Positions 1 through 7,336 are shown, counted from the first letter of the stretch. The stretch: DNA of 16,654 bases from Ruminococcus sp. (GCA_017380355.1 JAFOED010000051.1:1-16654); one strand, 5' to 3'. The notes: a model not told the origin generated them from the sequence alone. Numbers and translations: made by a program.

Positions 1-233
1 CACTCTATGTGGTGCTCAGGTAGCATCGGATGTGGTGCTGATCCAATCTCAACACAAAGTTTATCACCATCAACAGTTACTACTGGCAGATGCTTTTCAG
101 CACTTGCTTCAACTGTGTTTGGCACAAGCTCAGTCATCTTCTGACCACAGCACATCATCGGCACACCCGCGTTGTGGATAAGTCCTACGATGTTGCCACA
201 ATGTTCACAAACATAAAATCTGATTTCACACAT
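1..233 (-). CDS. dfx: Superoxide reductase (desulfoferrodoxin), C-terminal part cut off by window edge
   Basis: Seventy-seven complete codons are visible; the gene runs off the left edge. The N-terminus has the desulforedoxin-type iron site: CEHC at residues 9-12 and CC at 28-29. It then enters the superoxide reductase domain, with EKH (Glu46, Lys47, His48) and HPMLPEHHIEW (His68, His74), which match the known catalytic-iron histidines. The remaining Cys and His ligands lie beyond the edge. The family reduces superoxide to peroxide in the cytoplasm without making oxygen, as anaerobes need. The ATG at 231-233 follows GGAGG (complement of 241-245) by 7 bases. It lies 40 bases behind trxB on the same strand with no terminator between, so it is probably the third gene of trxA-trxB-dfx. 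The family assignment is firm; that it is the two-iron form follows from the four N-terminal cysteines. Confidence 0.93.
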   Translation of the reverse strand, partial: MCEIRFYVCEHCGNIVGLIHNAGVPMMCCGQKMTELVPNTVEASAEKHLPVVTVDGDKLCVEIGSAPHPMLPEHHIE

Positions 234-258
234 AATATTACCTCCATAAAATTAATAT

Positions 259-286
259 ATTATAGTTTACTGTTTATCTCGACAAA
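259..286 (-). promoter_or_regulatory. Possible internal promoter before the superoxide reductase gene
   Basis: The minus strand carries a perfect TATAAT (complement of 259-264). The only -35 candidate at reasonable spacing is TTTGTC (complement of 281-286, 16 bases away), which is a poor match. It would let dfx be expressed apart from trxA-trxB. This is weak evidence and may be chance in AT-rich DNA. Confidence 0.3.
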
Positions 287-1197
287 TATTCCTCAGCAAA
301 GTGTGCAGCCACAGCACCATCAGCAACTGCTGTTACAACCTGTCTGAGTGTTTTTGTGCGTACATCACCTACGGCGAATACTCCGTCTATAGAAGTTTTT
401 GTCGACTCGTCTGCTATGATGTAACCGCTATTATCAAGCTCGAGTGCACCTTGCAAAAAGTCTGTAGCAGGTTTTCTGCCTATACTAATGAAAACGCCGT
501 CGCACTCGATCTCCCGTTTTTCATTAGTTTTAACATCGATAAGTGATACAGAAGCAACCTTTCCGTTTTCTTCTTCGATTTTTGACACAACACTGTTGTA
601 ACAAAAATCGATGTTCTCCGCTTTTAAAATCGGATCGTGGTAAATCTTAGTTGCACGTAGCACATCACGTCGATGAACTAAATAAACCTTCTTACATAAA
701 TGCGACAAATAAAGCGCATCGCTTACTGCAGAGTTTCCGCCACCGACAACAACAGCGACCTTATCTTTATAGAATCTGCCGTCACAGTGAGCGCAGTAAT
801 GCACACCCCTGCCGAGTAGCTTTTCTTCGTTTTCGAGTCCGAGCTCACGAGGATTAGCACCTGTCGCGATAATCACAACTTTCGAGTACAACTTTCCCGA
901 AAAAGCAGTTTCAACTTCCTTTATCTCGCCCGATAAATCGACAGCAACGATCTCATCGTACACAGTAGTTGTACCGAAACGCTCAGCGCCTTTTTGCATA
1001 TCAGAAGACAGAGTAAAACCATCTACTCCCTGTGGGAATCCCGGATAGTTGTCGATAACATCGGTTAAGGTCATCTGACCGCCGACAGCCATCTTCTCTA
1101 AAATCACGGTATCAAATCCCGCACGGGCACTGTAAAGTGCCGCAGTATAACCAGCAGGACCTCCGCCGATTATCAGCACATCATAAATTTTATCCAT
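274..1197 (-). CDS. trxB: Thioredoxin-disulfide reductase
   Basis: A 307-residue flavoprotein that uses NADPH to reduce thioredoxin. The FAD-binding GGGPAG lies at residues 11-16 and the redox-active CAHCDG at 135-140 (Cys135, Cys138, Asp139; the commonest form is CATCDG). The NADPH loop GGGNSA is at 152-157, the 2'-phosphate-binding HRRDVLR at 175-181, and the C-terminal FAD motif is GVFAVGDVR. Length and domain order are normal for low-molecular-weight TrxB. I chose the ATG at 1195-1197 because GAGG lies 5 bases upstream; a longer reading from a TTG at 1218 would overlap the end of trxA and has no supporting binding site. trxA ends 13 bases upstream, so the two are co-transcribed and encode the enzyme and its substrate. 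Confidence 0.96.
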   Translation of the reverse strand: MDKIYDVLIIGGGPAGYTAALYSARAGFDTVILEKMAVGGQMTLTDVIDNYPGFPQGVDGFTLSSDMQKGAERFGTTTVYDEIVAVDLSGEIKEVETAFSGKLYSKVVIIATGANPRELGLENEEKLLGRGVHYCAHCDGRFYKDKVAVVVGGGNSAVSDALYLSHLCKKVYLVHRRDVLRATKIYHDPILKAENIDFCYNSVVSKIEEENGKVASVSLIDVKTNEKREIECDGVFISIGRKPATDFLQGALELDNSGYIIADESTKTSIDGVFAVGDVRTKTLRQVVTAVADGAVAAHFAEEYLSR

Positions 1198-1210
1198 AAC
1201 AGCCTCAAAA

Positions 1211-1516
1211 TCAGTCAATCATAGCCATAATAGCAGCCTTAGGCTTTGCACCCATAGACTTGTTGACAATTTCTCCGTTTCTCATAACAACTAAAGTCGG
1301 AATGCTCATAACAGAAAAAGCAGCTGCCAGCTCGTTTTCTTCATCAACGTTGATTTTGCCTACTAAAATATCAGGACATTCCTCTGCGATTTCATCAACA
1401 ATCGGTCCTACCATACGACACGGGCCACACCAATCAGCGTAAAAATCGAGAAGCACTGTTTTATCACTATTCTTTACATCATTAAAATTATCTTTAGTTA
1501 CTTTTAAAACTGACAT
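1211..1516 (-). CDS. trxA: Thioredoxin
   Basis: A 101-residue protein with the classic WCGPC active site (Cys30, Cys33) after DFYADWCGPC, and the cis-proline in SIPT (Pro73). It is slightly short of the usual 105 or so. It is the cytoplasmic dithiol carrier reduced by the TrxB encoded immediately downstream. Two in-frame ATGs are possible: 1516 (MSVLKV, AAGGA 9 bases upstream) and 1522 (MSMSVL, only 3 bases from AAGGA); spacing favours 1516. The longer frame reaching 1558 would begin near or upstream of the expected transcript start region and adds residues unlike thioredoxin. It is the first gene of the trxA-trxB-dfx unit, with a promoter at 1571-1599. Confidence 0.96.
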   Translation of the reverse strand: MSVLKVTKDNFNDVKNSDKTVLLDFYADWCGPCRMVGPIVDEIAEECPDILVGKINVDEENELAAAFSVMSIPTLVVMRNGEIVNKSMGAKPKAAIMAMID

Positions 1517-1570
1517 ACTCATACATCCTTTCACTTTATTATGCCACGAAAATGACATTTCTTCAATTTC

Positions 1571-1599
1571 AGTATAACAAATAAGATTTTATTTGTAAA
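1571..1599 (-). promoter_or_regulatory. Promoter of trxA-trxB-dfx
   Basis: On the minus strand, -35 TTTACA (complement of 1594-1599) and -10 TATACT (complement of 1571-1576) are separated by exactly 17 bases. The trxA start codon lies about 55 bases beyond the -10 element. The spacer is almost entirely a perfect inverted repeat (see 1577-1596), so the promoter is probably regulated. Confidence 0.75.
1577..1596. repeat. Perfect 8-4-8 inverted repeat inside the trxA promoter spacer (candidate operator)
   Basis: ACAAATAA at 1577-1584 and TTATTTGT at 1589-1596 are exact reverse complements around GATT. The repeat fills the space between the -10 and the -35 of the trxA promoter, overlapping the latter by three bases, so a bound protein would block RNA polymerase. 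It does not match the FNR, Rex or PerR consensus that I know. The divergently transcribed XRE-type gene at 1672 is the nearest candidate regulator. The operator role is inferred. Confidence 0.5.
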
Positions 1600-1635
1600 T
1601 AAAAAATATACACTGTAGAAAACCAGAAACCTTTA

Positions 1636-1644
1636 TGTTATACT
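1636..1644 (+). promoter_or_regulatory. Extended -10 promoter of the XRE-type gene
   Basis: TG-T-TATACT at 1636-1644 forms an extended -10. No good -35 lies upstream (GTAGAA or TGTAGA at 18-19 bases), which is typical of extended -10 promoters. The ATG at 1672 is 27 bases downstream. The arrangement is divergent from trxA. Confidence 0.5.
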
Positions 1645-1671
1645 TAAAATATAAACATCATGGAGGCGCCT

Positions 1672-2274
1672 ATGGAATTTAATGAGAAGCTGCAGGAGTT
1701 AAGACGAAAAAAGGGCTTAACTCAGGAAGAGCTCGCACAAAAGCTTTTTGTGTCACGTACAGCTATTTCAAAATGGGAATCAGGCAGAGGTTACCCGAGT
1801 ATTGACTCGCTTAAAGAAATCGCAAAATTTTTCTCTATATCTATCGACGAGCTTTTATCATCAAACGAAGTGCTCACTCTCGCTGAAGAAGACAGCAAAG
1901 AAAAAGAGAGACGCTCTCGCGATTTAGTTTACGCTTTACTTGATTTAAGCGTTTTACTCCTGCTTTTTCTACCATTTTTCGGACAAAAAAGCAGTGGCAT
2001 CATTCAGGACGTTTCGCTTTTAGCTCTGACGTCTGTGAGCGTGTATATAAAAGTTGCGTATTTAGTGGTTGTTAGTTTACTCGTTATTTTCGGTGTACTC
2101 ACGCTCGCTCTACAAAACTGTAAAGGCGTTTTCTGGAACAAATATAAAAGTAAAATTTCAATAATCTTAAGCATTGTTGCGGTATTCACCTTCATTATAA
2201 GTCCACAACCGTTTGCGGCAACTTTGCTGTTCATTTTCCTTGTTATTAAGGTGTTAATGCTCATAAAAAAGTGA
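1672..2274 (+). CDS. XRE-family helix-turn-helix protein with a C-terminal membrane region
   Basis: A 200-residue protein. Residues 5-62 are a Cro/C1-type helix-turn-helix domain (LRRKKGLTQEELAQKLFVSR, then ISKWESGRGYPS), a very common form in Gram-positive regulators. A charged linker (about 70-84) leads to roughly four hydrophobic segments near 86-104, 125-147, 162-178 and 181-198, so the DNA-binding domain should be tethered to the inner face of the membrane. The ATG at 1672 is chosen because GGAGG at 1662-1666 lies 5 bases before it; an ATG at 1660 overlaps that binding site and is unlikely. It stands divergent to trxA and ahead of a PAP2-like gene, so either could be its target. The signal sensed and the sites bound are unknown. 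Confidence 0.85.
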   Translation: MEFNEKLQELRRKKGLTQEELAQKLFVSRTAISKWESGRGYPSIDSLKEIAKFFSISIDELLSSNEVLTLAEEDSKEKERRSRDLVYALLDLSVLLLLFLPFFGQKSSGIIQDVSLLALTSVSVYIKVAYLVVVSLLVIFGVLTLALQNCKGVFWNKYKSKISIILSIVAVFTFIISPQPFAATLLFIFLVIKVLMLIKK

Positions 2275-2311
2275 TGACACGAATAGTATCATGTGTGTGA
2301 GCGTGCGTTTC

Positions 2312-2340
2312 TTGAGACTTTTTTATATCTCCTTTAAAGT
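2312..2340 (+). promoter_or_regulatory. Possible promoter of the PAP2-like gene
   Basis: TTGAGA (2312-2317, 5/6 match to the -35 consensus), a 17-base spacer, and TAAAGT (2335-2340, 4/6 match to -10). The -10 lies in the left arm of the hairpin at 2328-2372. A transcript starting about 2346 would therefore lack the left arm and leave the ribosome binding site free. Confidence 0.45.
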
Positions 2341-2378
2341 GAATTTGGTAAATCCAAATACTTTAAGGGAGATTTTTT
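2328..2378 (+). promoter_or_regulatory. Long hairpin plus T-run covering the ribosome binding site of the PAP2-like gene
   Basis: The left arm 2328-2340 pairs with 2360-2372 over 13 bases with a single G-U wobble. Above a two-base bulge (2341-2342), ATTTGG (2343-2348) pairs with CCAAAT (2354-2359) around a five-base loop. The right arm contains the AAGGGAG ribosome binding site of the next gene, and TTTTTT (2373-2378) runs directly into its ATG at 2379. In a transcript read through from the XRE-type gene this would act as an intrinsic terminator, or at least hide the binding site. A transcript from the promoter at 2312-2340 would escape it. The structure is visible; its effect is inferred. 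Confidence 0.65.
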
Positions 2379-3032
2379 ATGAAAAAGAAAAACCACAGGA
2401 ATTTATTCATCGCTTTAACTTTATTTTTATCATTTGTTTTGTGGACAGCAGGCGTTACGCTGATTAACGTAAAGCCTGTTGGTCCAAACAGCTCGTGTGT
2501 TGGCTTTGCAGACATCAACTCGCTTTTTCACAGCCTAACGGGAGTTCACTTTACTCTCTACAATATAACCGACTGGCTCGGTCTTGTACCAATTGCAGTA
2601 TGCCTTTTCTTTGCTGTGCTCGGTCTTGTCCAATGGATAAAACGAAAGAAATTTTTAAAAGTTGATTACAGCATACTTGTATTAGGTGGCTTTTATCTAT
2701 TGGTTATGGCTTTTTACATCTTGTTCGAATATGTTGTGATAAACAGACGTCCGGTACTTATTAACGGCTATCTTGAAGCGTCGTATCCGTCGTCCACCAC
2801 TCTGCTCGTACTGTGTGTTATGCCTACTGCTTTTATGCAGTTTAAAGACAGAATCAAATACAAAGCATTTAACAATATTGTCTGCTTTGCAATCATCGCT
2901 TTTATCATATTTATGGTAGTTGGCCGACTTATTTCGGGCGTACACTGGCTTTCTGATATTACTGGTGGAATACTGCTCAGTGCATCCCTTGTCACTTTGT
3001 ATTATTATTTTGTGAATCTGAAAAAAGCATAA
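2379..3032 (+). CDS. PAP2-family membrane protein (phosphatidic acid phosphatase-like), two catalytic positions altered
   Basis: A 217-residue polytopic protein with hydrophobic segments near 8-30, 66-85, 98-120, 140-155, 165-182 and 193-211. The PAP2 motifs are recognisable: INRRPVL (Arg124-Pro125) for C1, YPSST (136-140) for C2, and GRLISGVHWLSD (182-193, with Arg183, His189 and Asp193) for C3. C3 is intact. The C1 lysine position (seven residues before the Arg) is Glu117, and the C2 histidine of PSGH is Thr140. Active family members dephosphorylate lipid phosphates such as undecaprenyl pyrophosphate or phosphatidate at the membrane face. With these changes activity is uncertain; it could be a divergent phosphatase subfamily or a non-catalytic member. 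AAGGGAG lies 7 bases before the ATG, inside a hairpin. A strong terminator follows. Confidence 0.78.
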   Translation: MKKKNHRNLFIALTLFLSFVLWTAGVTLINVKPVGPNSSCVGFADINSLFHSLTGVHFTLYNITDWLGLVPIAVCLFFAVLGLVQWIKRKKFLKVDYSILVLGGFYLLVMAFYILFEYVVINRRPVLINGYLEASYPSSTTLLVLCVMPTAFMQFKDRIKYKAFNNIVCFAIIAFIIFMVVGRLISGVHWLSDITGGILLSASLVTLYYYFVNLKKA

Positions 3033-3037
3033 AAAAG

Positions 3038-3066
3038 ACCTCCGTAGAAAACTACGGAGGTTTTGC
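3038..3066. terminator. Bidirectional terminator between the PAP2-like gene and argF
   Basis: ACCTCCGTAG (3038-3047) and CTACGGAGGT (3052-3061) form a perfect 10-bp stem with an AAAA loop. A T-rich tail follows on the plus strand, and the A-run at 3031-3036 gives a T-run for minus-strand transcripts from argF. It serves both converging units. Confidence 0.92.
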
Positions 3067-3071
3067 TTTTC

Positions 3072-4058
3072 TTATGCTAATGTCGCAGCGATTACTGCCT
3101 TTATTGTGTGCATACGGTTTTCAGCCTCATCGAATACGATTGAAGCTTCTGACTCGAACACTTCGTCAGTAACTTCCATACAATCGATACCGAATTTCGC
3201 GTTAATCTCTTTACCGATTGTAGTTTTTAAATCGTGGAAAGCAGGTAAACAGTGCATAAACTTACAGCTCTCGCCTGCGTTATCCATAAGTGCTTTATTA
3301 ACCTGATAAGGGGACAGTTCAGCTATACGCTCTTCCCATACAGAGTCAGGCTCACCCATTGATACCCACACGTCTGTGTAGATAACGTCAGCACCTTTTG
3401 TAGCAACCATCGGGTCTTCAATAAACTCGAGAGTTGCACCTGTTTTTTCTGCTACAGCCATACACTCTTTTACGAGCTCGTCACTCGGGAAATACTTCTT
3501 CGGAGCACAAGCTACGAAGTGCATACCCATTTTAGCACAGCCTACCATCAAAGAGTTACCCATATTATAACGAGCATCACCCATATATACAAGCTTCTTA
3601 CCAGAAAGTTCGCCGCAATGCTCCTTAATAGTTAAGAAGTCAGCGAGAATCTGTGTAGGATGGAACTCGTTTGTAAGACCGTTATATACTGGAACATCGG
3701 AGTACTTTGCTAAATCTTCAACAATCTCCTGACCGAAACCACGATACTCGATAGCATCGTACATACGGCAAAGAACACGAGCTGTATCAGCGATTGACTC
3801 TTTCTTGCCAATCTGTGAACCGCTTGGATCAAGATAAGTCGGATGCATACCAAGGTCAGCAGCTGCTACTTCAAAAGCACAGCGTGTACGTGTTGAAGTC
3901 TTTTCAAAAATCAGCGCGATGCTCTTACCCTCACACATTCTGTGTGGCTCGCCTGCTTTTTTCTTCGCTTTAAGCTCAGCGGATAAATCGAGCAAGTAGT
4001 TTATTTCATCAGTTGAAAAATCAAGTAATTTCAAGAAATCTTTGTTCTTAAGATTCAT
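3072..4058 (-). CDS. argF: Ornithine carbamoyltransferase
   Basis: A 328-residue cytoplasmic enzyme, of family length, that joins carbamoyl phosphate and ornithine to give citrulline. The carbamoyl-phosphate loop STRTR is at residues 55-59, FHPTQILAD at 132-140, the ornithine-binding SMG loop (DVWVSMGEP) at 229-237 and the catalytic HCLPAFHD at 269-276. The SMG motif separates it from aspartate carbamoyltransferase. The ATG at 4056-4058 follows GGAGG with ideal spacing; that binding site overlaps the stop codon of argD (TAG, 4068-4070), so the two genes are probably translationally coupled. It is the last gene of the argHCJBDF operon and ends at the bidirectional terminator. Biosynthetic argF rather than catabolic arcB is indicated by its neighbours. 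Confidence 0.96.
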   Translation of the reverse strand: MNLKNKDFLKLLDFSTDEINYLLDLSAELKAKKKAGEPHRMCEGKSIALIFEKTSTRTRCAFEVAAADLGMHPTYLDPSGSQIGKKESIADTARVLCRMYDAIEYRGFGQEIVEDLAKYSDVPVYNGLTNEFHPTQILADFLTIKEHCGELSGKKLVYMGDARYNMGNSLMVGCAKMGMHFVACAPKKYFPSDELVKECMAVAEKTGATLEFIEDPMVATKGADVIYTDVWVSMGEPDSVWEERIAELSPYQVNKALMDNAGESCKFMHCLPAFHDLKTTIGKEINAKFGIDCMEVTDEVFESEASIVFDEAENRMHTIKAVIAATLA

Positions 4059-4067
4059 AACTTCCTC

Positions 4068-5231
4068 CTAGTTTTTCACAGCGGATTTGATAACCTCAAC
4101 CGCTTTCTTAAGCAATTTGAAATCAATATTAAGTGCAGGTAAAAGTCGCAACTTATCTTTCGCAGAAAGACAAAGCACACCATTTTGCATACACTCTTTT
4201 ATAACGTCAGATACAGGTTTTGTAGTCTTAATACCGATCATAAGACCCATGCCGGAAATCGACTCTACGCCATCTGCGTTTGAAAGTTCACTAAAAATAT
4301 ATTCGCTCTTTTTTCTGACATCTGCTAAAAGTTCGTCATCGATACGCTCTATAACAGAAAGTGCGCCTGCACACGCTACCGGATTACCACCGTATGTAGA
4401 GCCGTGGTCACCGAAACCTAAAACACTCTGTGCTTTTTCGCCCACTACACACGCACCGATAGGAAGTCCTTCGCCTAAACCTTTTGCGGTAGTGAACACG
4501 TCAGGTGTCACAGAGAAGTTCATATATCCGTAGAGCTTACCTGTACGGCCGTTACCTGTCTGTACTTCGTCGAAAATAAGCAGGATATCATTTTCTTTCG
4601 CAAACTTATCAACAGCCTGAACAAAGTCGCACTGAAGTGCAATAACACCACCCTCGCCCTGTACGCTTTCCATCATAATAGCACAAACATTGTGCTCTTT
4701 AGCAACTCTGATAACAGAGTCTATGTCGTTTGCGTCAGCGTGTACAAAGCCACTTGGAAGTGGATTAAAAAGCTCGTGGTAATGCTCTTGTCCTGTAGCA
4801 CTTAAGGTAGCTAAAGTTCTTCCGTGGAAGCTGTTATTCAAAGTTAAGATATTATATCTGTCATAGCCCTTGTCGCTTGCGTATTTACGAGCAACCTTAA
4901 TCGCACACTCGTTTGCTTCAGCACCTGAGTTTGAGAAGAAAACCTTACTCATAGAAGTTTTCTCACAGATAGCTTTTGCAAGCAAAGCGCAAGGTGAAGT
5001 GTAATATAAATTAGAAACGTGCTGTAATGAGATAAGCTGATTTGTTACTGCTTCTACCCACTTTTCGTCCGCAATACCGAAAGCTGTAACACCGATACCT
5101 GTAGTTAAATCGATGTATTCTGTGCCTGATTCGTCGTAAACTAAAGAACCTTTACCTTTTACAAGCTCTAAATCAAAACGATTGTAGGTATTGAGTACGT
5201 ACTGTTTATCTATGCTTTTTGTTGTTGTCAT
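4068..5231 (-). CDS. argD: Acetylornithine aminotransferase
   Basis: A 387-residue class-III PLP aminotransferase that makes N-acetylornithine from N-acetylglutamate semialdehyde and glutamate. Motifs include SNSGAEANE (100-108), the PLP-contacting FDEVQTGNGRTGK (220-232, Asp221) and the PLP lysine Lys250 in TTAKGLGEGLPIGA. The start at 5231 lies inside argB: the two frames overlap by 26 bases, and AGAGG within argB lies 8 bases before the ATG. This implies translational coupling. Placed between argB and argF in a full arginine operon, the acetylornithine role is much more likely than that of the related ornithine or GABA aminotransferases. Confidence 0.95.
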   Translation of the reverse strand: MTTTKSIDKQYVLNTYNRFDLELVKGKGSLVYDESGTEYIDLTTGIGVTAFGIADEKWVEAVTNQLISLQHVSNLYYTSPCALLAKAICEKTSMSKVFFSNSGAEANECAIKVARKYASDKGYDRYNILTLNNSFHGRTLATLSATGQEHYHELFNPLPSGFVHADANDIDSVIRVAKEHNVCAIMMESVQGEGGVIALQCDFVQAVDKFAKENDILLIFDEVQTGNGRTGKLYGYMNFSVTPDVFTTAKGLGEGLPIGACVVGEKAQSVLGFGDHGSTYGGNPVACAGALSVIERIDDELLADVRKKSEYIFSELSNADGVESISGMGLMIGIKTTKPVSDVIKECMQNGVLCLSAKDKLRLLPALNIDFKLLKKAVEVIKSAVKN

Positions 5232-6099
5232 CTTTTTCGCCTCTGATCATTGTGCCGGCACCTTCGTCGGTTAAAAGCTCCATGAGAATAGAATGTGGTA
5301 CTCGACCGTCCATAATAACTACGTTTTTAACGCCCTTATAGATAGCCTCGATACAACAGCCGATTTTCGGAATCATACCGCCTTTGATTGTGCCGTCTTT
5401 ATAGAGATTCTGTGCCTGTTCAACAGTAAGTCCTGTAATAAGAGTATTAGGGTCGTCCTTATCTCTTAAAACGCCCTCGATGTCGGTCATCATAATAAGA
5501 CGCTCAGCACCAAGTGCTCCTGCGATATGAGCAGCCGCTGTGTCGCCGTTTATGTTATACGCATTACCGTCTTTATCACAACCGATTGTTGAAATAACAG
5601 GGATATAGCCGTTAGAAAGCAGGTCTTCAACTGGTCTTATGTTAACGTTAGTAATCTCGCCGACATAGCCAAGTCTTTCGTCTTTCATTTTAGCCTGAAT
5701 GAGCATACCGTCCATACCGGAAATACCCATCGCTTTACCACCTTTTGCTTCGACCATATTTACTAAAGTTTTGTTTACTTTACCGGCTAAAACCATCTGT
5801 ACGATATCAACGGTTTCTTTGTCAGTAACTCTGAGTCCGTCAACCCACTTTGGCTCTTTGCCGAGTTTAGCCATCATATCGTTGATTTCAGGGCCACCAC
5901 CGTGAACTAAAACAACCTTGATACCGATAAGCCACAGAAGAACGATATCCTCCATAACCTGCTGTTTTAATTCGTCGTCAATCATTGCGTTTCCGCCGTA
6001 TTTTACAACGATGACTTTTCCGTTATAACGCTTGATATACGGAAGAGCTTCTGTTAAAACCTGAGCTCTGTCCGGATTTGATAAGTTAATTGTATGCAT
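5206..6099 (-). CDS. argB: Acetylglutamate kinase, probably arginine-inhibited form
   Basis: A 297-residue amino acid kinase that phosphorylates N-acetylglutamate with ATP. VVKYGGNAM (31-39, Lys33) and VHGGGPEIN (65-73) bind phosphates and substrate. The N-terminal extension before the kinase fold (about residues 1-27) is the helix seen in hexameric, arginine-inhibited enzymes and absent from the short (about 258-residue) E. coli type. The C-terminal stretch VPHSILMELLTDEGAGTMI also matches the arginine-site region of that class. This fits a pathway that uses ArgJ, where the kinase is the usual feedback point. GAGG is 6 bases before the ATG; argJ ends 10 bases upstream. Kinase identity is firm; feedback inhibition is inferred from family knowledge. 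Confidence 0.96.
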   Translation of the reverse strand: MHTINLSNPDRAQVLTEALPYIKRYNGKVIVVKYGGNAMIDDELKQQVMEDIVLLWLIGIKVVLVHGGGPEINDMMAKLGKEPKWVDGLRVTDKETVDIVQMVLAGKVNKTLVNMVEAKGGKAMGISGMDGMLIQAKMKDERLGYVGEITNVNIRPVEDLLSNGYIPVISTIGCDKDGNAYNINGDTAAAHIAGALGAERLIMMTDIEGVLRDKDDPNTLITGLTVEQAQNLYKDGTIKGGMIPKIGCCIEAIYKGVKNVVIMDGRVPHSILMELLTDEGAGTMIRGEKDDNNKKHR

Positions 6100-6109
6100 A
6101 ATTTACCTC

Positions 6110-7324
6110 TTATGTACGGTAGTCACCGTTAATCTTTACGTAATCGTAAGTGAGGTCACAACCCCACGCTTTAGCGCCATATTCTCCGTCGCCTAAAGAT
6201 ACTAAAATCTCGATGTCACGCTGTAAAAGAATCTCTTTAGCTTTTTCTTCGGAGAACTCAACGCCTGCACCATCCTTGCAGACTAAAATCTCGCCTTTAG
6301 CTGACTTAAAAGAAACGTCAACTTTTGTGACATCTACGTCAGCTTTGCTGTAGCCGATAGCGCACAGTACTCTTCCCCAGTTAGCATCAGCACCGAACAT
6401 AGCGGCTTTGAGTAAACTTGAACAGATAACGCTCTTCGCAACAGTTTTAGCTGTCTGTAATGTATCAGCACCTGTGACACAGCACTCGAGCATTTTTGTA
6501 GCACCCTCGCCATCGCCTGCAATCATTCTGCACAGTGTCATTGTAACTGTGTTGAGCGCTTTCATAAATGTATTGAAATTTTCACCGTCTGAGTTAATCT
6601 CGTCGTTTCCAGCAAGACCGTTACACATAACAGTAACCATATCATTAGTAGAAGTGTCGCCGTCTACTGAGAGCATATTAAACGTATTATCGACGTCAGT
6701 AGAAAGAGCTTTCTGAAGCATTTCTTTAGAGATAGAAACGTCGCTTGTGATAAACACAAGCATAGTAGCCATATCAGGGTGAATCATACCGCTGCCCTTT
6801 GCGATACCACCGATTCTGCAGACTTTACCGTTGATTTCAAACTCAACAGCAACCTGCTTTTCAATAGTGTCAGTAGTCATAATCGCGCACGCGCTGTCAT
6901 AAGAACCGTCGTAGCTTAATTTGCCAGTAAGTTCATCAATAGCGTTTTCAATCGGAGTGATACAAAGAGGCTGACCGATAACACCGGTTGACGCTACAAC
7001 TACGTCTTCTTTGCTGACGCCTGTTGCGTTTTCTACAAGCTCACACATCTGTGTTGCGATTTCGATGCCGTTTGCGTTACAAGTGTTAGCGTTACCCGAG
7101 TTACAGATAATAGCCTGAGCGTAACCGTCAGCGATATTGCTCTTAGTAACAGTAAGCGGAGCGCCTTTTACGAGGTTTCTTGTATACACAGCACAAGTAA
7201 CCGCTTTTTTATCACTCACGATGAGTGCGAGATCTTTTTTTGACTGGTTTTTTCTGATACCACAGTGCACACCACTTGCTTTAAAGCCCGAAGCAGCACA
7301 TACACCACCTGAAATAATCTTCAT
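6110..7324 (-). CDS. argJ: Ornithine acetyltransferase / N-acetylglutamate synthase (ArgJ)
   Basis: A 404-residue Ntn-type enzyme that moves the acetyl group from N-acetylornithine to glutamate, making ornithine and N-acetylglutamate (the cyclic pathway). The self-cleavage motif KGSGMIHPDMATML is at 176-189. Cleavage is expected before Thr187, which becomes the nucleophile of the beta chain. STG (112-114) provides the likely oxyanion hole, and the protein ends in the family-typical DLTYDYVKINGDYRT. AAAGGA precedes the ATG at 7322-7324. No separate argA or argE is seen in the window, consistent with ArgJ doing their work; whether it is mono- or bifunctional cannot be told from sequence alone. 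It lies 12 bases after argC and 10 before argB. Confidence 0.95.
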   Translation of the reverse strand: MKIISGGVCAASGFKASGVHCGIRKNQSKKDLALIVSDKKAVTCAVYTRNLVKGAPLTVTKSNIADGYAQAIICNSGNANTCNANGIEIATQMCELVENATGVSKEDVVVASTGVIGQPLCITPIENAIDELTGKLSYDGSYDSACAIMTTDTIEKQVAVEFEINGKVCRIGGIAKGSGMIHPDMATMLVFITSDVSISKEMLQKALSTDVDNTFNMLSVDGDTSTNDMVTVMCNGLAGNDEINSDGENFNTFMKALNTVTMTLCRMIAGDGEGATKMLECCVTGADTLQTAKTVAKSVICSSLLKAAMFGADANWGRVLCAIGYSKADVDVTKVDVSFKSAKGEILVCKDGAGVEFSEEKAKEILLQRDIEILVSLGDGEYGAKAWGCDLTYDYVKINGDYRT

Positions 7325-7336
7325 AAAAACTTTCCT

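Noticed and set aside
90..857. Plus-strand open frames opposite dfx and trxB
   Set aside because: They lie antisense to clearly recognisable proteins, lack ribosome binding sites and have no recognisable content.
1198..1218. Longer trxB start at TTG 1218
   Set aside because: It overlaps the end of trxA, uses a rare start codon with no binding site, and adds residues not typical of TrxB; the ATG at 1197 has GAGG 5 bases upstream.
6094..6099. ATGCAT at the argB start
   Set aside because: It is simply the first two codons of argB (Met-His), within the coding region, without flanking copies.
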